From positions 310,001 through 374,000 of the forward strand of contig NZ_LDTZ01000018.1 of NCBI RefSeq assembly GCF_001186365.1: 64,000 bases of DNA. Direction: 5' to 3'. The notes beneath the pieces were generated by a model. The model saw only the letters and a program-made list of their open reading frames with translations, was not told the DNA's origin and made no database searches. The translations under genes were made by a program, and so were the position numbers. Positions within the stretch are counted from its first letter, which is position 1, and each line of letters starts with the position of its first letter. Of the stretch, positions 18,309 through 27,405 are shown piece after piece. Source of the stretch: Gordonia jacobaea (GTDB lineage Bacteria; Actinomycetota; Actinomycetes; Mycobacteriales; Mycobacteriaceae).

Positions 18309-19418
18309 TCAGACCGTCGCGCTGCGGTCGGCTAGTTCGAGTTCGCGCACCAGCGGCAGCACACGCTCGCCGAAGTACTCGATCTCCTCCTGGAAGTGCA
18401 GGAATCCACCGAGAACCAGGTCGACGCCGAGCTTCTTGTACGCGACGATCCGCTCGGCGACCTGCTCCGGGGTACCGATCAGTTGCGTACGGAAGCCGTC
18501 GTTGTACTGCACCAGATCCTCGAACGACGAGTCGGCCCACATGCCCTTCTTGTCGCCGGTCGAGCTGCCCGCCTGCTGTACCGCACTCCGAAAACCCTCC
18601 ACCGCAGGCTTGTTCGCCTTCTCGACGATCTCGCGCAGGGTGTCACGCGCCTCCGCTTCGGTGTCTCGCGCGATGATGAATCCGTTGAGTCCGAAGCGCA
18701 CTTCGCGGTTGTGTGCGCGGGCCACGGCACGCAGGTCGTCGAGTTGCTCGGTGACGCCGTCGAAGTCTTTGCCGTTGGAGAAGTACCAGTCGGAGTAGCG
18801 GCCACCGTTGTTGCGTGCGGCCGTGGAGTTACCACCCTGGAACAGTTCGGGATTGGGCCGTTCCGGAGTGTTGAGCGGCTTGGGCTTGAGGGTGAAGTCG
18901 TGGATGCGGTAGAAGTCTCCGCGGTAGTCGACGTTGTCCTCGGTCCAGATCTTGCGGATCACCTCGAGGAACTCGCCGCTACGTCGGTAGCGCTCGTCGT
19001 GCTCGAGCCAGGGCTCGCCGAGGTGGGTGAACTCGTCCTTGAACCAACCACTCACCACGTTGATCGCAAATCGCCCGCCCGACAAGATGTCTGCGGTCGC
19101 GCCGAACTTGGCGAGCACTGCGGGATGCCACAGTCCGGGGTGAATGGCCGCGATCAGCTTCAGACGTTCGGTCGCACCGAGGAGAGCGAGGCTGAACGAC
19201 GTCGACTCGTGCTGGAACTCGGCCCCGTAACTCGCTTCGTACCGCACCTGGCTGAGCGCGTACTCGAATCCGTTGTTCTCGGCCGTCTGCGCGAGGCGCT
19301 TGTTGTACTCGAAGTCCCACCCGGTTCGCTGCTCGATGTCGCTCGTCACGAGTCCACCGGATACGTTCGGGACCCAATACGCGAACTTGATCTCGTCGGC
19401 GATCTTCTCGGTGGACAT
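18309..19418 (-). CDS. sfnG: Dimethylsulfone monooxygenase SfnG
   Basis: A 369-aa luciferase-like FMN-dependent monooxygenase. KFAYWVPNVSGGLVTSDIEQ at the start, the long GWFKDEFTHLGEPWLEHDERYRR block, and PELFQGGNSTAARNNGGRYSDWYF match the SfnG group, which converts dimethylsulfone to methanesulfinate using FMNH2. CAGGAG lies seven bases before ATG 19418. It is first in the sfnG-sfnB operon. No FMN reductase gene is next to it, so FMNH2 must come from a reductase elsewhere. The promoter region at 19419-19564 contains an imperfect TTGAA/TTCAA repeat at 19501-19521. Confidence 0.88.
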   Translation of the reverse strand: MSTEKIADEIKFAYWVPNVSGGLVTSDIEQRTGWDFEYNKRLAQTAENNGFEYALSQVRYEASYGAEFQHESTSFSLALLGATERLKLIAAIHPGLWHPAVLAKFGATADILSGGRFAINVVSGWFKDEFTHLGEPWLEHDERYRRSGEFLEVIRKIWTEDNVDYRGDFYRIHDFTLKPKPLNTPERPNPELFQGGNSTAARNNGGRYSDWYFSNGKDFDGVTEQLDDLRAVARAHNREVRFGLNGFIIARDTEAEARDTLREIVEKANKPAVEGFRSAVQQAGSSTGDKKGMWADSSFEDLVQYNDGFRTQLIGTPEQVAERIVAYKKLGVDLVLGGFLHFQEEIEYFGERVLPLVRELELADRSATV

Positions 19419-19564
19419 GACACTCCTGTTGCTCGGCGGACGTCCGCTCTCGGACACAATCGGAGTTCAGTGTCATCGACGCCGCCGCAGGCGCCCACAG
19501 TTGAAATCGGCATGGATTCAAGTCGACGGCGCGCGCCGACCTGTTACCTGTTCGACGACGCCGG

Positions 19565-20248
19565 TCAACGGTCGTCGGACGGCTCCCACTGCGCCATCCC
19601 GAGGAACACGATGACCAACTGGCGCTGAGTGCGTTCGATGATCGCCGACTCCGCGCCTCTGCCGCGGTGCTCGCCGTCGAGAATGTCGGCGACGGCGGTC
19701 AGCATGATGCTCACGATGAGTTCGGCGGCGAGTTCGAGGTCGTCGGCGCTCCAGTCGGCGAGGTCGGGTATCCGCGACAGGTCGATGGCCAGTTCTTTCG
19801 AGAACAACCGCAACTCGGTGTCGATGGCCCGCCTGATCTCCGCCAGGCCGCCATGCTGTTCGCGGATCAGGAAGCGAAACGCCGGTTCGTTGTCGTGCAC
19901 GTGCTGCAGCAGGATGTCGAGTGAGTTCTTCGCGGTCGGCAGTGCCTGCCGGGCGGCGAGGTCGCGGCGCCCTTCGCGCAGCGTGCGTCGCAGCACTCGC
20001 ATCGAGTCCTCGACGAGCGTGACGCCGAGGTCTTCCATCGACGCGAAGTGCCGGTAGAAGGCGGTCGGGACGATGCCGGCACCCCGCGCGACCTCCCGCA
20101 GGCTGATACTTCCGAAGCTGCGTTCGGCGACGAGATCAAGCGTCGTGCCGATCAACGCCTGCCGGGTGCGGTTCTTGCGGTCGGCGCGAGTCTCGGCGTC
20201 AGCCTCCCGACCGCCATGGGCGGAGCCGGAGCGTCGAGTCCTGGTCAC
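19565..20248 (-). CDS. TetR family transcriptional regulator of the acyl-CoA locus
   Basis: A 227-aa repressor-type regulator. The N-terminal HTH spans about residues 30-75, with SISLREVARGAGIVPTAFYRHF as recognition region; this FYRHFxSMExLG pattern belongs to the actinobacterial lipid-metabolism TetR group. The C-terminal ligand domain is helical. GTG 20248 follows GGGCAGG. It is the last gene of the minus-strand operon that begins at 26680, 83 bp after the thiolase gene, and no operator of the 22-bp type lies directly in front of it. I infer that it binds the palindromes at 26825, 35769 and 37265 and responds to a pathway acyl-CoA. Confidence 0.88.
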   Translation of the reverse strand: MTRTRRSGSAHGGREADAETRADRKNRTRQALIGTTLDLVAERSFGSISLREVARGAGIVPTAFYRHFASMEDLGVTLVEDSMRVLRRTLREGRRDLAARQALPTAKNSLDILLQHVHDNEPAFRFLIREQHGGLAEIRRAIDTELRLFSKELAIDLSRIPDLADWSADDLELAAELIVSIMLTAVADILDGEHRGRGAESAIIERTQRQLVIVFLGMAQWEPSDDR

Positions 20249-20331
20249 CTGCCCGAGCTTATCTTGCCGCAGGTCAGGCCGACCAACCGCAGTCGCTCAC
20301 GCCGACGCTCCGCCACCCGGTCGGCGACCCC

Positions 20332-21534
20332 TCAGCCGGCCAACTCGAACAGTCCCGCGGCGCCCATACCTCCGCCGATACACATCGTCACCACGCAATA
20401 GCGGACGCCGCGTCGTCGACCCTCGATCAACGCATGCCCGACGCAGCGCGCGCCCGTCATGCCGTAGGGATGACCCACCGAGATGCCGCCGCCGTCGACG
20501 TTGAACCTCTCCGGATCGATTCCGAGTTCGTCGCGGCAGTAGAGGGCCTGAGACGCGAAAGCCTCATTGAGCTCCCACAGACCGATGTCGTCGACGGTCA
20601 GCCCGTGCTGCTTGAGCAGTTTCGGCACCGCGAATACCGGCCCGATCCCCATCTCGTCGGGGGCGCATCCCGCAACGGCCATGCCGCGGTAGACGCCGAG
20701 CGGCTGCAATCCACGTCGCGACGCTTCGGCGGCTTCCATCAGTACCGACGCCGACGCGCCGTCGGACAACTGCGACGCATTACCGGCCGTGACGGTCGAC
20801 GTCGCGGTGACGGCTCCGTCGGGAAGCACCGCGCGCAGACCGGCGAGTGACTCGCTCGTCGTCGAGGGACGGTTGCCTTCATCGCGATCGAGCATGACCT
20901 CCTGCTCCGACGTCTCACCCGTTTCCTTGTCGACGACCAGCTTGGTGGTCCGTAGCGGCACGATCTCTTCTGCGAACCGACCTGCCTCCTGCGCTGCCGC
21001 CGTCCGCTGTTGGGAGATCAGCGCAAGCTCGTCCTGCCGCTCCCGACTGACGCCGTACCGTTCGGCGACGATCTCCGCGGTCTGCAGCATCGGCATGTAG
21101 ATATCACCGACGTTGGCAACGAGCCACGGGTCCTGAGCCCGGTAGTTGTTCGCGTGGTCGTTCTGCACCAACGAGATCGACTCGACGCCGCCACCGATCG
21201 CGATCTCCATGCCGTCGTCGACGATCTGCTTGGCGGCCGTCGCGATGGCCATCAGGCCGGACGCGCACTGCCGGTCGACGCTCATGCCCGACACCGAGTT
21301 GGGCAGTCCCGCACGCAGCAGCGCCTGGCGGGCGATGTTGAACCCGGTCGAGCCCTGCTGCATGGCGGCACCGAGCACGACGTCCTCGACCTCGCCTCCC
21401 TCAATACCTGCCCGCGACACCGCATGGGCGATGGCGTGCCCGGCGAGCTCTTGTGCCTGGGTGTTGTTGAACGCTCCTCGGTACGCCTTCCCGATCGGGG
21501 TCCGTGCGGTGGAGACGATGACTGCTTCGCGCAT
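20332..21534 (-). CDS. Acetyl-CoA acyltransferase (thiolase)
   Basis: A 400-aa degradative thiolase. The nucleophile Cys is in [12 protein letters not shown], the His is in HPYGMTGAR, and the second Cys is in [13 protein letters not shown]; length is typical. It cleaves a 3-oxoacyl-CoA with CoA in the last step of beta-oxidation. It sits 53 bp after the quinone-oxidoreductase-like gene and 83 bp before the TetR gene in the same operon. Confidence 0.93.
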   Translation of the reverse strand: MREAVIVSTARTPIGKAYRGAFNNTQAQELAGHAIAHAVSRAGIEGGEVEDVVLGAAMQQGSTGFNIARQALLRAGLPNSVSGMSVDRQCASGLMAIATAAKQIVDDGMEIAIGGGVESISLVQNDHANNYRAQDPWLVANVGDIYMPMLQTAEIVAERYGVSRERQDELALISQQRTAAAQEAGRFAEEIVPLRTTKLVVDKETGETSEQEVMLDRDEGNRPSTTSESLAGLRAVLPDGAVTATSTVTAGNASQLSDGASASVLMEAAEASRRGLQPLGVYRGMAVAGCAPDEMGIGPVFAVPKLLKQHGLTVDDIGLWELNEAFASQALYCRDELGIDPERFNVDGGGISVGHPYGMTGARCVGHALIEGRRRGVRYCVVTMCIGGGMGAAGLFELAG

Positions 21535-21587
21535 GAGTGTCTGTTCTTTCTGGTGCTGGTGTTATCGCTTTGAGGTGGACGGCGGGC

Positions 21588-22571
21588 TCAGGGAATGAAC
21601 ACGAGGCGACCGACGGTCGTGCCCTCGCCGAGACGACCGACACCGCCGGCAACGTCGGACAGCGCAAGTCGTTCGCCCACAAGAGGTTTGACAAGACCCT
21701 TGTCGGCCAACCGGGTCAGTTCGGCGTGGCACTCATCGATGACCGCCGGGTTCTTGGTCTGATAGAGACCCCAGTGCAGCCCGACGATCGAGTAGTTCTT
21801 GATCAACGCATGGTTGAGTGCCGGTTGCGGAATGGTGCCACCCGCGAAGCCGATCACCACGATGCGCCCCTCAAATGCGATGCACTTGGTCGATCCGGCG
21901 TACGCGTCGCCGCCCACCGGGTCGAAGACGATGTCGGCGCCGTGGCCTCCGGTGAACTCCTTGACCGCAGACACGAAGTCCTCGGAGCGTCGATCGACGA
22001 CCAGATCTGCACCGAGTTCCTTGGCGTACAACGCCTTTTCGGGTCCACCCACGACACCGATGACCTGCGCACCCGCAGCCTTACCCAATTGCACTGCCGC
22101 ACTGCCGACGCCTCCTGCGGCCGCGTGCACGAGCAGGTAGTCGCCCTCGGCGATCTGCGTCCGACGGTGCAGCGCGAACCATGCGGTCTGGTAGCCGATG
22201 CTCAACGCGGCGGCCTCGGCGTCGTCGAGGGCATCGGGAGCGTGAAAGACGTTGGCCTGATTCATCAGCGCGTACTCGGCGAAAGCCCCGCCGGGAAGAA
22301 TCGGGTTTCCGACGACCCGCTCGCCGACAACGGCACGATCGACTCCCTCACCGACGGCGACAACCTCACCGCACAGTTCGACGCCCGGCGTGAAGGGCAG
22401 CGGCGGCTTGATCTGGTACTTGCCCTGGCAGAGCAGGACGTCGGGGAAGTTGGCAGGCGTGGCAAGCACTTTCACCAGGACCTCGCCGGGACCGGCCGTG
22501 GGTGTGTCGACCTCTTCGAGGGTCAGAACGTCGCGGGGGTCACCGAGTTCGTTGACGCGCCAGGCTTTCAT
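21588..22571 (-). CDS. NADPH:quinone oxidoreductase family protein (MDR)
   Basis: A 327-aa zinc-free medium-chain dehydrogenase/reductase. LVHAAAGGVGSAAVQLGKAAG is the NADPH-binding motif, and NFPDVLLCQGKY plus FTPGVELCGEVVAVG are QOR-family blocks. Such enzymes reduce quinones or the C=C bond of enoyl/enone substrates; in an acyl-CoA operon it may act on an unsaturated intermediate. AAGGAG precedes ATG 22571. It lies between the acyl-CoA dehydrogenase and thiolase genes. Confidence 0.85.
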   Translation of the reverse strand: MKAWRVNELGDPRDVLTLEEVDTPTAGPGEVLVKVLATPANFPDVLLCQGKYQIKPPLPFTPGVELCGEVVAVGEGVDRAVVGERVVGNPILPGGAFAEYALMNQANVFHAPDALDDAEAAALSIGYQTAWFALHRRTQIAEGDYLLVHAAAGGVGSAAVQLGKAAGAQVIGVVGGPEKALYAKELGADLVVDRRSEDFVSAVKEFTGGHGADIVFDPVGGDAYAGSTKCIAFEGRIVVIGFAGGTIPQPALNHALIKNYSIVGLHWGLYQTKNPAVIDECHAELTRLADKGLVKPLVGERLALSDVAGGVGRLGEGTTVGRLVFIP

Positions 22572-22650
22572 GAATGTGTCTCCTTCTGTGGACTACGAAT
22601 GTCGTTGTGGGGTAAGCGGTGCTGAAGGCTGTGCCTGCGGCAAGTAGGAG

Positions 22651-23814
22651 TCAGCCTGCGAGACCGATCAATTCGGCGAGGCGTCGGCGATGCCAGTAGC
22701 CGGTTCCTAACGCGAGTTGATCGGCCTTGGCCCGTTTCAGGTAGAGATGCGCCGGGTACTCCCAGGTCATCCCGATACCGCCGTGGAGCTGCACACATTC
22801 TTCGGCAGCGCGTACGGCGACGTCTCCGCAGTACGACGCCGCCATGTGCGCCGCGATGGCCGCATCGAGGTCGCCGTGCGCCGCGGTGTCCGCGGCATAG
22901 CGGGCGGCCGCCCGTGCCGAACTGACTTCGAGCCACAGGTCGGCCAGTCGGTGTTTGATTGCCTGGTACGAGCCGATCACCCTGCCGAACTGTCGACGCT
23001 CCTTCACGTACGCCAGCGTCGTGTCGAGGCACCACTGCGCCACGCCGTACTGTTCGGAGGCCAACAGTGCCACCGCGGTGGTGATGGCCGCGCTCAGCGC
23101 GGTTGCGGCGTCGGCGGTGTCGACCCGATTGGCGCAGACCCCGACCAGCTCGACGTCGGCGAGCGGACGCGTCATATCCAGCGACACAACGGGTTCGACG
23201 ACGACTCCGGCAGCATCCGCAGCCACCACATGCAGCTCCAACCCGTCCGAACCGTTGACCGGGATGACGAGCAGATCCGCCTGCGACGCACCGGCGACCG
23301 TCTCGACCCTGCCGTTCAGGACCCCGTCGACGACGTCGACCGACGCAGCAATGGCACCGGGCGTCGTCGAGAACGGAATCAGCAGTGCTCCCGTCTGCTC
23401 GCCGGCGGCCAGAGCACTGACCGTGTCGACGTCGCCGGCGTGTAGGAGCGCCTCGGTGGCGAGTACCGCGCTCGTCAGGAACGGGGTGGGTGCCACGGCA
23501 CGACCGATCTCCTCGAAGACCACGGCGGCCTCCCGCTCGGTCGCCCCCGCACCGCCGAGGTGTTCGGGCACAAGCAATCCCGCGACACCGATCTCGTTGG
23601 CGAGCGACTTCCAGAGCGCAGCGGTGTCGACCGTCGGCTCGTCGTAGCTCGCCGACAGCGCAGCGGGATCGATGCGGTCGTCGAAGAGCCTGCGCACTGC
23701 GGCACGCAGCGCCTCCTCGGTATCGCCATAGGCAAGGTCCGGCTGCCCGGACTGCGGTGCAGTCGTCGGCGCGGCGGCGGGTGCGGTTGCGGTCATGGGT
23801 GCGGTTGTGGTCAC
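22651..23814 (-). CDS. Acyl-CoA dehydrogenase, probable partner subunit of a heteromeric pair
   Basis: A 387-aa ACAD-fold protein. VGAxG-like N-terminal helices are followed by the QLHGGIGMTWEYPAHLYLKRA block near the C-terminus; the mid-domain is divergent and Val/Ala-rich. In mycolata such proteins often pair with a second ACAD encoded next door to make an alpha2beta2 enzyme acting on bulky or branched acyl-CoAs. GTG 23814 overlaps the stop of the upstream ACAD gene (GTGA), with AAGGA upstream, so the two are translationally coupled; ATG 23796 is an alternative start. Confidence 0.85.
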   Translation of the reverse strand: MTTTAPMTATAPAAAPTTAPQSGQPDLAYGDTEEALRAAVRRLFDDRIDPAALSASYDEPTVDTAALWKSLANEIGVAGLLVPEHLGGAGATEREAAVVFEEIGRAVAPTPFLTSAVLATEALLHAGDVDTVSALAAGEQTGALLIPFSTTPGAIAASVDVVDGVLNGRVETVAGASQADLLVIPVNGSDGLELHVVAADAAGVVVEPVVSLDMTRPLADVELVGVCANRVDTADAATALSAAITTAVALLASEQYGVAQWCLDTTLAYVKERRQFGRVIGSYQAIKHRLADLWLEVSSARAAARYAADTAAHGDLDAAIAAHMAASYCGDVAVRAAEECVQLHGGIGMTWEYPAHLYLKRAKADQLALGTGYWHRRRLAELIGLAG

Positions 23815-25019
23815 CGTGGTAGGTCCTTCCATGCGATTCCCTTGTCGACGCGGTGTTCCGGCGGCAGGCCGAGCACGCGTTCGGCCACGACGTTGCGCAG
23901 GATCTCCGACGTTCCGCCCTCGATCGAGTTGCCCTTTGCCCGCAGATACCGGTATCCGGGTCCGCGTCCGGTGAAGTCGACGGTCTCCGGGCGGCGCAGC
24001 GTCCAGTCGTCGTAGCGCAGTCCTTCGTCGCCGGCCAACTCGAGTTCGAGTCCCGAGATCGCTTGTGCCTGACGGGCAAAAGCCAGCTTCATCGCGGAGC
24101 CCTCGGGGCCCGGTTGGCCCGCCGCGAGTTGTTGGCGAAGGCGTTCTCCGGCGAGACGGGTGACCTCTGCGTCGATCCACAGTTGCATCACCCGATCCAA
24201 CGCCGCGGGCTCACGGTCGTCCGGATTCTGGCGCCACCACTGCGCGAGCTTGCCGATCATCCCACCCTCGCGAGGAGCACCGGAGCCGATGGCAACCCGC
24301 TCGTTGTTGAGAGTCGTTGTGGCAACACGCCATCCGTTGCCGACGTCGCTGATGCGGTCGGCGTCGGACACACGGACGTCGGTGAGGAAAACCTCGTTGA
24401 ACTCCGCTTCACCGGTGATCTGCCGCAGTGGCCGGATCTCGATACCCGGTGTACTCATGTCGACGATGAAGTACGTGAGCCCGGAGTGTTTGACGGCGCC
24501 GGGATCGGTGCGCGCCACCAGGATTGCGCGTTGGGCGTTGTGCGCGCCCGATGTCCACACCTTTTGACCGTTGACCACCCACGAGTCGCCGTCGCGAACC
24601 GCACGCGTTGCCACGCCTGCGAGGTCCGACCCCGCTCCCGGTTCGCTGAACAACTGGCAGTAGATGTGTTCACCGGTGTAGAGCGGACGCAGGAAACGGG
24701 CGCGTTGTTCCTCGGTGCCGAGTGCAGCGATCGTCGGTGCCGCCATTCCCAGTCCGATTCCGTTGCGACCGCGCGCGGGCCCCGGAGCACCGGCCGCGTC
24801 GAGCGCGGCGTCGACGCCCGCCTGATAGGTCTGCGCAATTCCGAGTCCACCGTGCCCGACCGGGAAGTGCACCCAGGCCAGTCCGGCATCGAAACGGGCA
24901 CCGAGGAAATCGCTTTCGGACGTCTCGGTCGGCGGGTGGGTGGCGAGCAGCCGGGTCACGCGCGCGTCGAGGTCGGCGGTGATGTCGTCGGATACCGACG
25001 CTGGAGCATCCGTGAGCAC
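23811..25019 (-). CDS. Acyl-CoA dehydrogenase
   Basis: A 402-aa ACAD. Recognisable blocks are QLFSEPGAGSDLAGVAT (FAD/substrate loop), WVVNGQKVWTSGAHNAQ, and KGNSIEGGTSEILRNVVAERVLGLP at the C-terminus. It would introduce the alpha,beta double bond into an acyl-CoA, passing electrons to ETF. The start is GTG 25019. Its end is overlapped by the second ACAD gene, which supports a heteromeric enzyme. It follows the FabG-like gene by 53 bp. Confidence 0.88.
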   Translation of the reverse strand: MLTDAPASVSDDITADLDARVTRLLATHPPTETSESDFLGARFDAGLAWVHFPVGHGGLGIAQTYQAGVDAALDAAGAPGPARGRNGIGLGMAAPTIAALGTEEQRARFLRPLYTGEHIYCQLFSEPGAGSDLAGVATRAVRDGDSWVVNGQKVWTSGAHNAQRAILVARTDPGAVKHSGLTYFIVDMSTPGIEIRPLRQITGEAEFNEVFLTDVRVSDADRISDVGNGWRVATTTLNNERVAIGSGAPREGGMIGKLAQWWRQNPDDREPAALDRVMQLWIDAEVTRLAGERLRQQLAAGQPGPEGSAMKLAFARQAQAISGLELELAGDEGLRYDDWTLRRPETVDFTGRGPGYRYLRAKGNSIEGGTSEILRNVVAERVLGLPPEHRVDKGIAWKDLPR

Positions 25020-25072
25020 TGGGCATCGATCCTTTCGGGTAGGGGTGGGATTCAGCGGAGAGGCGCGTGCCG

Positions 25073-25825
25073 TCAGTCCTTCGGTCCCCCGGCCACGTAG
25101 ACGACCTGGCCGGAGACGAATCCCGCGCCCTCGGACACGAAGAACGAGGCAGTGTGGGCGATGTCCTCCGGCTTTCCGGTTCGTGCAACGGGAATCGCTG
25201 CGGCACTGGCCTTCTTGAGCTCGTCGAAGTCGACGCCCATCCGCGCGGCGGTCGCCGCGGTCATGTCCGTCTCGATGAACCCTGGCGCGATGGCGTTGGC
25301 CGTGACACCGAACTTGCCCAACTCGATCGCGAGTGTCTTGGTGAAGCCCTGCATGCCCGCCTTGGCCGCGGAGTAGTTGGCCTGACCACGATTACCGAGC
25401 GCCGATGTGCTCGACAGATTCACGATCCGACCCCATCCGGCGTCGACCATGTGCTTCTGCGCGGCCTTGCTGACGTTGAAGGCGCCACGCAGATGCACCG
25501 CCATGACCGTGTCCCAGTCGTCGACGCTCATCTTGAACAGGAGGTTGTCGCGCAGCACGCCCGCATTGTTGACGACGACCGTCGGAGCACCGAGCTCAGC
25601 GACAACCTTCTCGACGGCAGCGTTGACCGATGCCTCGTCGGAGACGTCGGCGCCCACGGCGATCGCTTTGCCGCCGCCCGCGGTGATTGCGGCTACGGTG
25701 TCGGCGCATGCCGCGGCGTCGAGATCGAGCACTGCGACGGCAAGTCCGTCGTCGGCAAGCCTTTTCGCGATTGCGGCGCCGATTCCGCGCGCTGCTCCGG
25801 TGACGATCGCTACCTTCTGGGCCAT
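25073..25825 (-). CDS. SDR family 3-oxoacyl reductase / 3-hydroxyacyl-CoA dehydrogenase (FabG-like)
   Basis: A 250-aa classical short-chain dehydrogenase. TGAARGIGAAIA is the cofactor loop, NNAG the stabilising motif, and the Ser-Tyr-Lys triad appears in NLSSTSALGN and NYSAAKAGMQ. In this operon a 3-hydroxyacyl-CoA dehydrogenase role in beta-oxidation is more likely than fatty acid synthesis. GGAGGA precedes ATG 25825. It is second in the minus-strand operon. Confidence 0.9.
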   Translation of the reverse strand: MAQKVAIVTGAARGIGAAIAKRLADDGLAVAVLDLDAAACADTVAAITAGGGKAIAVGADVSDEASVNAAVEKVVAELGAPTVVVNNAGVLRDNLLFKMSVDDWDTVMAVHLRGAFNVSKAAQKHMVDAGWGRIVNLSSTSALGNRGQANYSAAKAGMQGFTKTLAIELGKFGVTANAIAPGFIETDMTAATAARMGVDFDELKKASAAAIPVARTGKPEDIAHTASFFVSEGAGFVSGQVVYVAGGPKD

Positions 25826-25918
25826 GGTGTTTCCTCCGTTGTTCGGTATTGGGGTATTCGACTGTGCTGGATGTGAATGTGGTTGTGAGCGTCGATGTGT
25901 GGTCGTGCCGCGGGCGGA

Positions 25919-26680
25919 TTAGCGATACTGCGAGGCGTCGCCGAGTCGCTGACCGCCGTCGATCACCATCACCTCGCCGGTCATCCACGACGACGCGTCG
26001 GAGGCGAGAAAGACGATGGCCGACGCGATGTCCTCGGGCTCGCCGATGCGGCCGAGCGGCGTGGCAGCGGCAACCTGCGGCTCGTGCTCTCGCCACAGCG
26101 CCTCGGCGAGCTTGGTGCGGACGACGCCGGGCGCGACGCCGTTCACCCGGATGCGCGGAGACAACTCGAGCGACAGTTGCTCGGTGAGGTAGATCAGCGC
26201 CGATTTCGTGGTGTTGTACACGCCGATGTTCGCCTCGTGGACCATCCCGCCGATCGACGCGGTGTTGATGACCGATCCCCCGTGCTCACCCATCCACGCC
26301 TGTACGGCGAGCTTCGTCCACAGCAGGGGCGCCCAGAGGTTCACGTCGACGGTCTTGGCAAATCGTGCGTGGTCCTGGGCGATGAGCGGGCCCGCGGCAG
26401 GGTTGGTCCCGGCGTTGTTCACCAGGATGTCGATGCTGCCGAACCGTTCCAGCGTGAGTTCGACGCAGCGTTGCGCGGCGTCCTCGTCGACAGCGTGGGC
26501 CGCGACGCCGAGTGCGCGAGGTCCGATCTGAGCCGCCGCGGCGTCGGCCGACTCCTGCTTGCGCGAGGTGACGACCACGTTGGCGCCCGCGTCGGCCAAC
26601 GCAGCCGCGGCGGCGAGGCCGATACCGCGCGAGGCACCCGACACCAGTGCCGTCCGTCCGGTGAGGTCGTGAGATGTCAT
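25919..26680 (-). CDS. SDR family oxidoreductase
   Basis: A 253-aa short-chain dehydrogenase. SGASRGIGLAAAAAL is the cofactor loop, NNAGTNPAAG follows, and the Ser-Tyr-Lys residues are in NTASIGG and YNTTKSAL. It is the first gene of the minus-strand operon, 93 bp before the FabG-like gene. ATG 26680 is chosen over the longer frame because AAAGGA precedes it. Operator A lies 145 bp upstream. The substrate cannot be told from sequence. Confidence 0.9.
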   Translation of the reverse strand: MTSHDLTGRTALVSGASRGIGLAAAAALADAGANVVVTSRKQESADAAAAQIGPRALGVAAHAVDEDAAQRCVELTLERFGSIDILVNNAGTNPAAGPLIAQDHARFAKTVDVNLWAPLLWTKLAVQAWMGEHGGSVINTASIGGMVHEANIGVYNTTKSALIYLTEQLSLELSPRIRVNGVAPGVVRTKLAEALWREHEPQVAAATPLGRIGEPEDIASAIVFLASDASSWMTGEVMVIDGGQRLGDASQYR

Positions 26681-26824
26681 GGCGCAGAGATCCTTTCGAT
26701 GGTGATCAGGTCGACGCACCCGCGGGGCGTCGTCGACGGCGTCGTTGAGAATCCGCTCGCGAGGCAGAGCGCCCCCTCACAAACCGACCCATAACGTGAT
26801 CGCAGTCTCGACAACCATCTATAG

Positions 26825-26846
26825 TTGAAGGTGATTTCAGATTCAA
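26825..26846. promoter_or_regulatory. 22-bp palindromic operator A (divergent promoter)
   Basis: Outer arms TTGAA and TTCAA enclose a TGA-N2-TCA core; half-sites match base for base at all these positions. It lies between the divergent SDR and MaoC starts, 35 bp upstream of the MaoC start codon. Sites of the same design occur at 35769-35790 and 37265-37286. Confidence 0.7.
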
Positions 26847-26881
26847 CATCGCCCCGTGGCGATCTGATCACAGGAGGAACC

Positions 26882-27358
26882 TTGACCACAGCAACACAGC
26901 CCGTCCGCCCGACCACGGCCGCCGATCTCGCCGAGCTGGTCGGAACCGAACTCGGGCCGACGCCGTGGTACGCCGTCGAGCAGGACCGGGTGAATGCCTT
27001 CGCCGACGCCACCGACGACCACCAGTGGATCCATCTCGACACCGAGCGTGCTGCCGCCAGCGATCTCGGCGGGACGATCGCGCACGGCCTGCTCACCCTG
27101 TCCCTCGGGCCCCACCTGTCGAGCCAGCTGATTAGGTTCGACGGTTTCGCACACAGCCTCAACTACGGCTACAACAAGGTCCGCTTCCCCGCTCCCGTGC
27201 CGGTCGGTTCGCGCGTGCGTATGCGCGTCACCGTCGTGTCCGCCGACGAGGTCTCCGGCGGCATCCAGGTGGTGACGTCGCAGGTCATGGAGCGCGAGGG
27301 CTCCGACAAGCCGGTGATGGTCGCCGAATCGATCGCCCGGGTCGTCGCCGCGTCCTGA
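26882..27358 (+). CDS. MaoC-like (R)-hydratase / dehydratase
   Basis: A 158-aa hot-dog-fold hydratase. The catalytic Asp and His are in FADATDDHQWIHLD, the family's hydratase-2 motif, followed by GTIAHGLLTLSLGP. It hydrates an enoyl-CoA. TTG 26882 is chosen because AGGAGGA sits at the ideal distance; an in-frame TTG at 26825 would start inside operator A. It leads the plus-strand operon with the CoA ligase and MDR reductase. Confidence 0.88.
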   Translation: MTTATQPVRPTTAADLAELVGTELGPTPWYAVEQDRVNAFADATDDHQWIHLDTERAAASDLGGTIAHGLLTLSLGPHLSSQLIRFDGFAHSLNYGYNKVRFPAPVPVGSRVRMRVTVVSADEVSGGIQVVTSQVMEREGSDKPVMVAESIARVVAAS

Positions 27359-27405
27359 CGTGCACAACGACGTGTCCACCCACTTTGATCTGAAAGGCAA
27401 CTCCC

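Noticed and set aside
19501..19521. Fourth copy of the TTGAA/TTCAA operator upstream of sfnG
   Set aside because: The spacing is one base shorter and the TGA-N2-TCA core is missing, so I did not count it with sites A-C.
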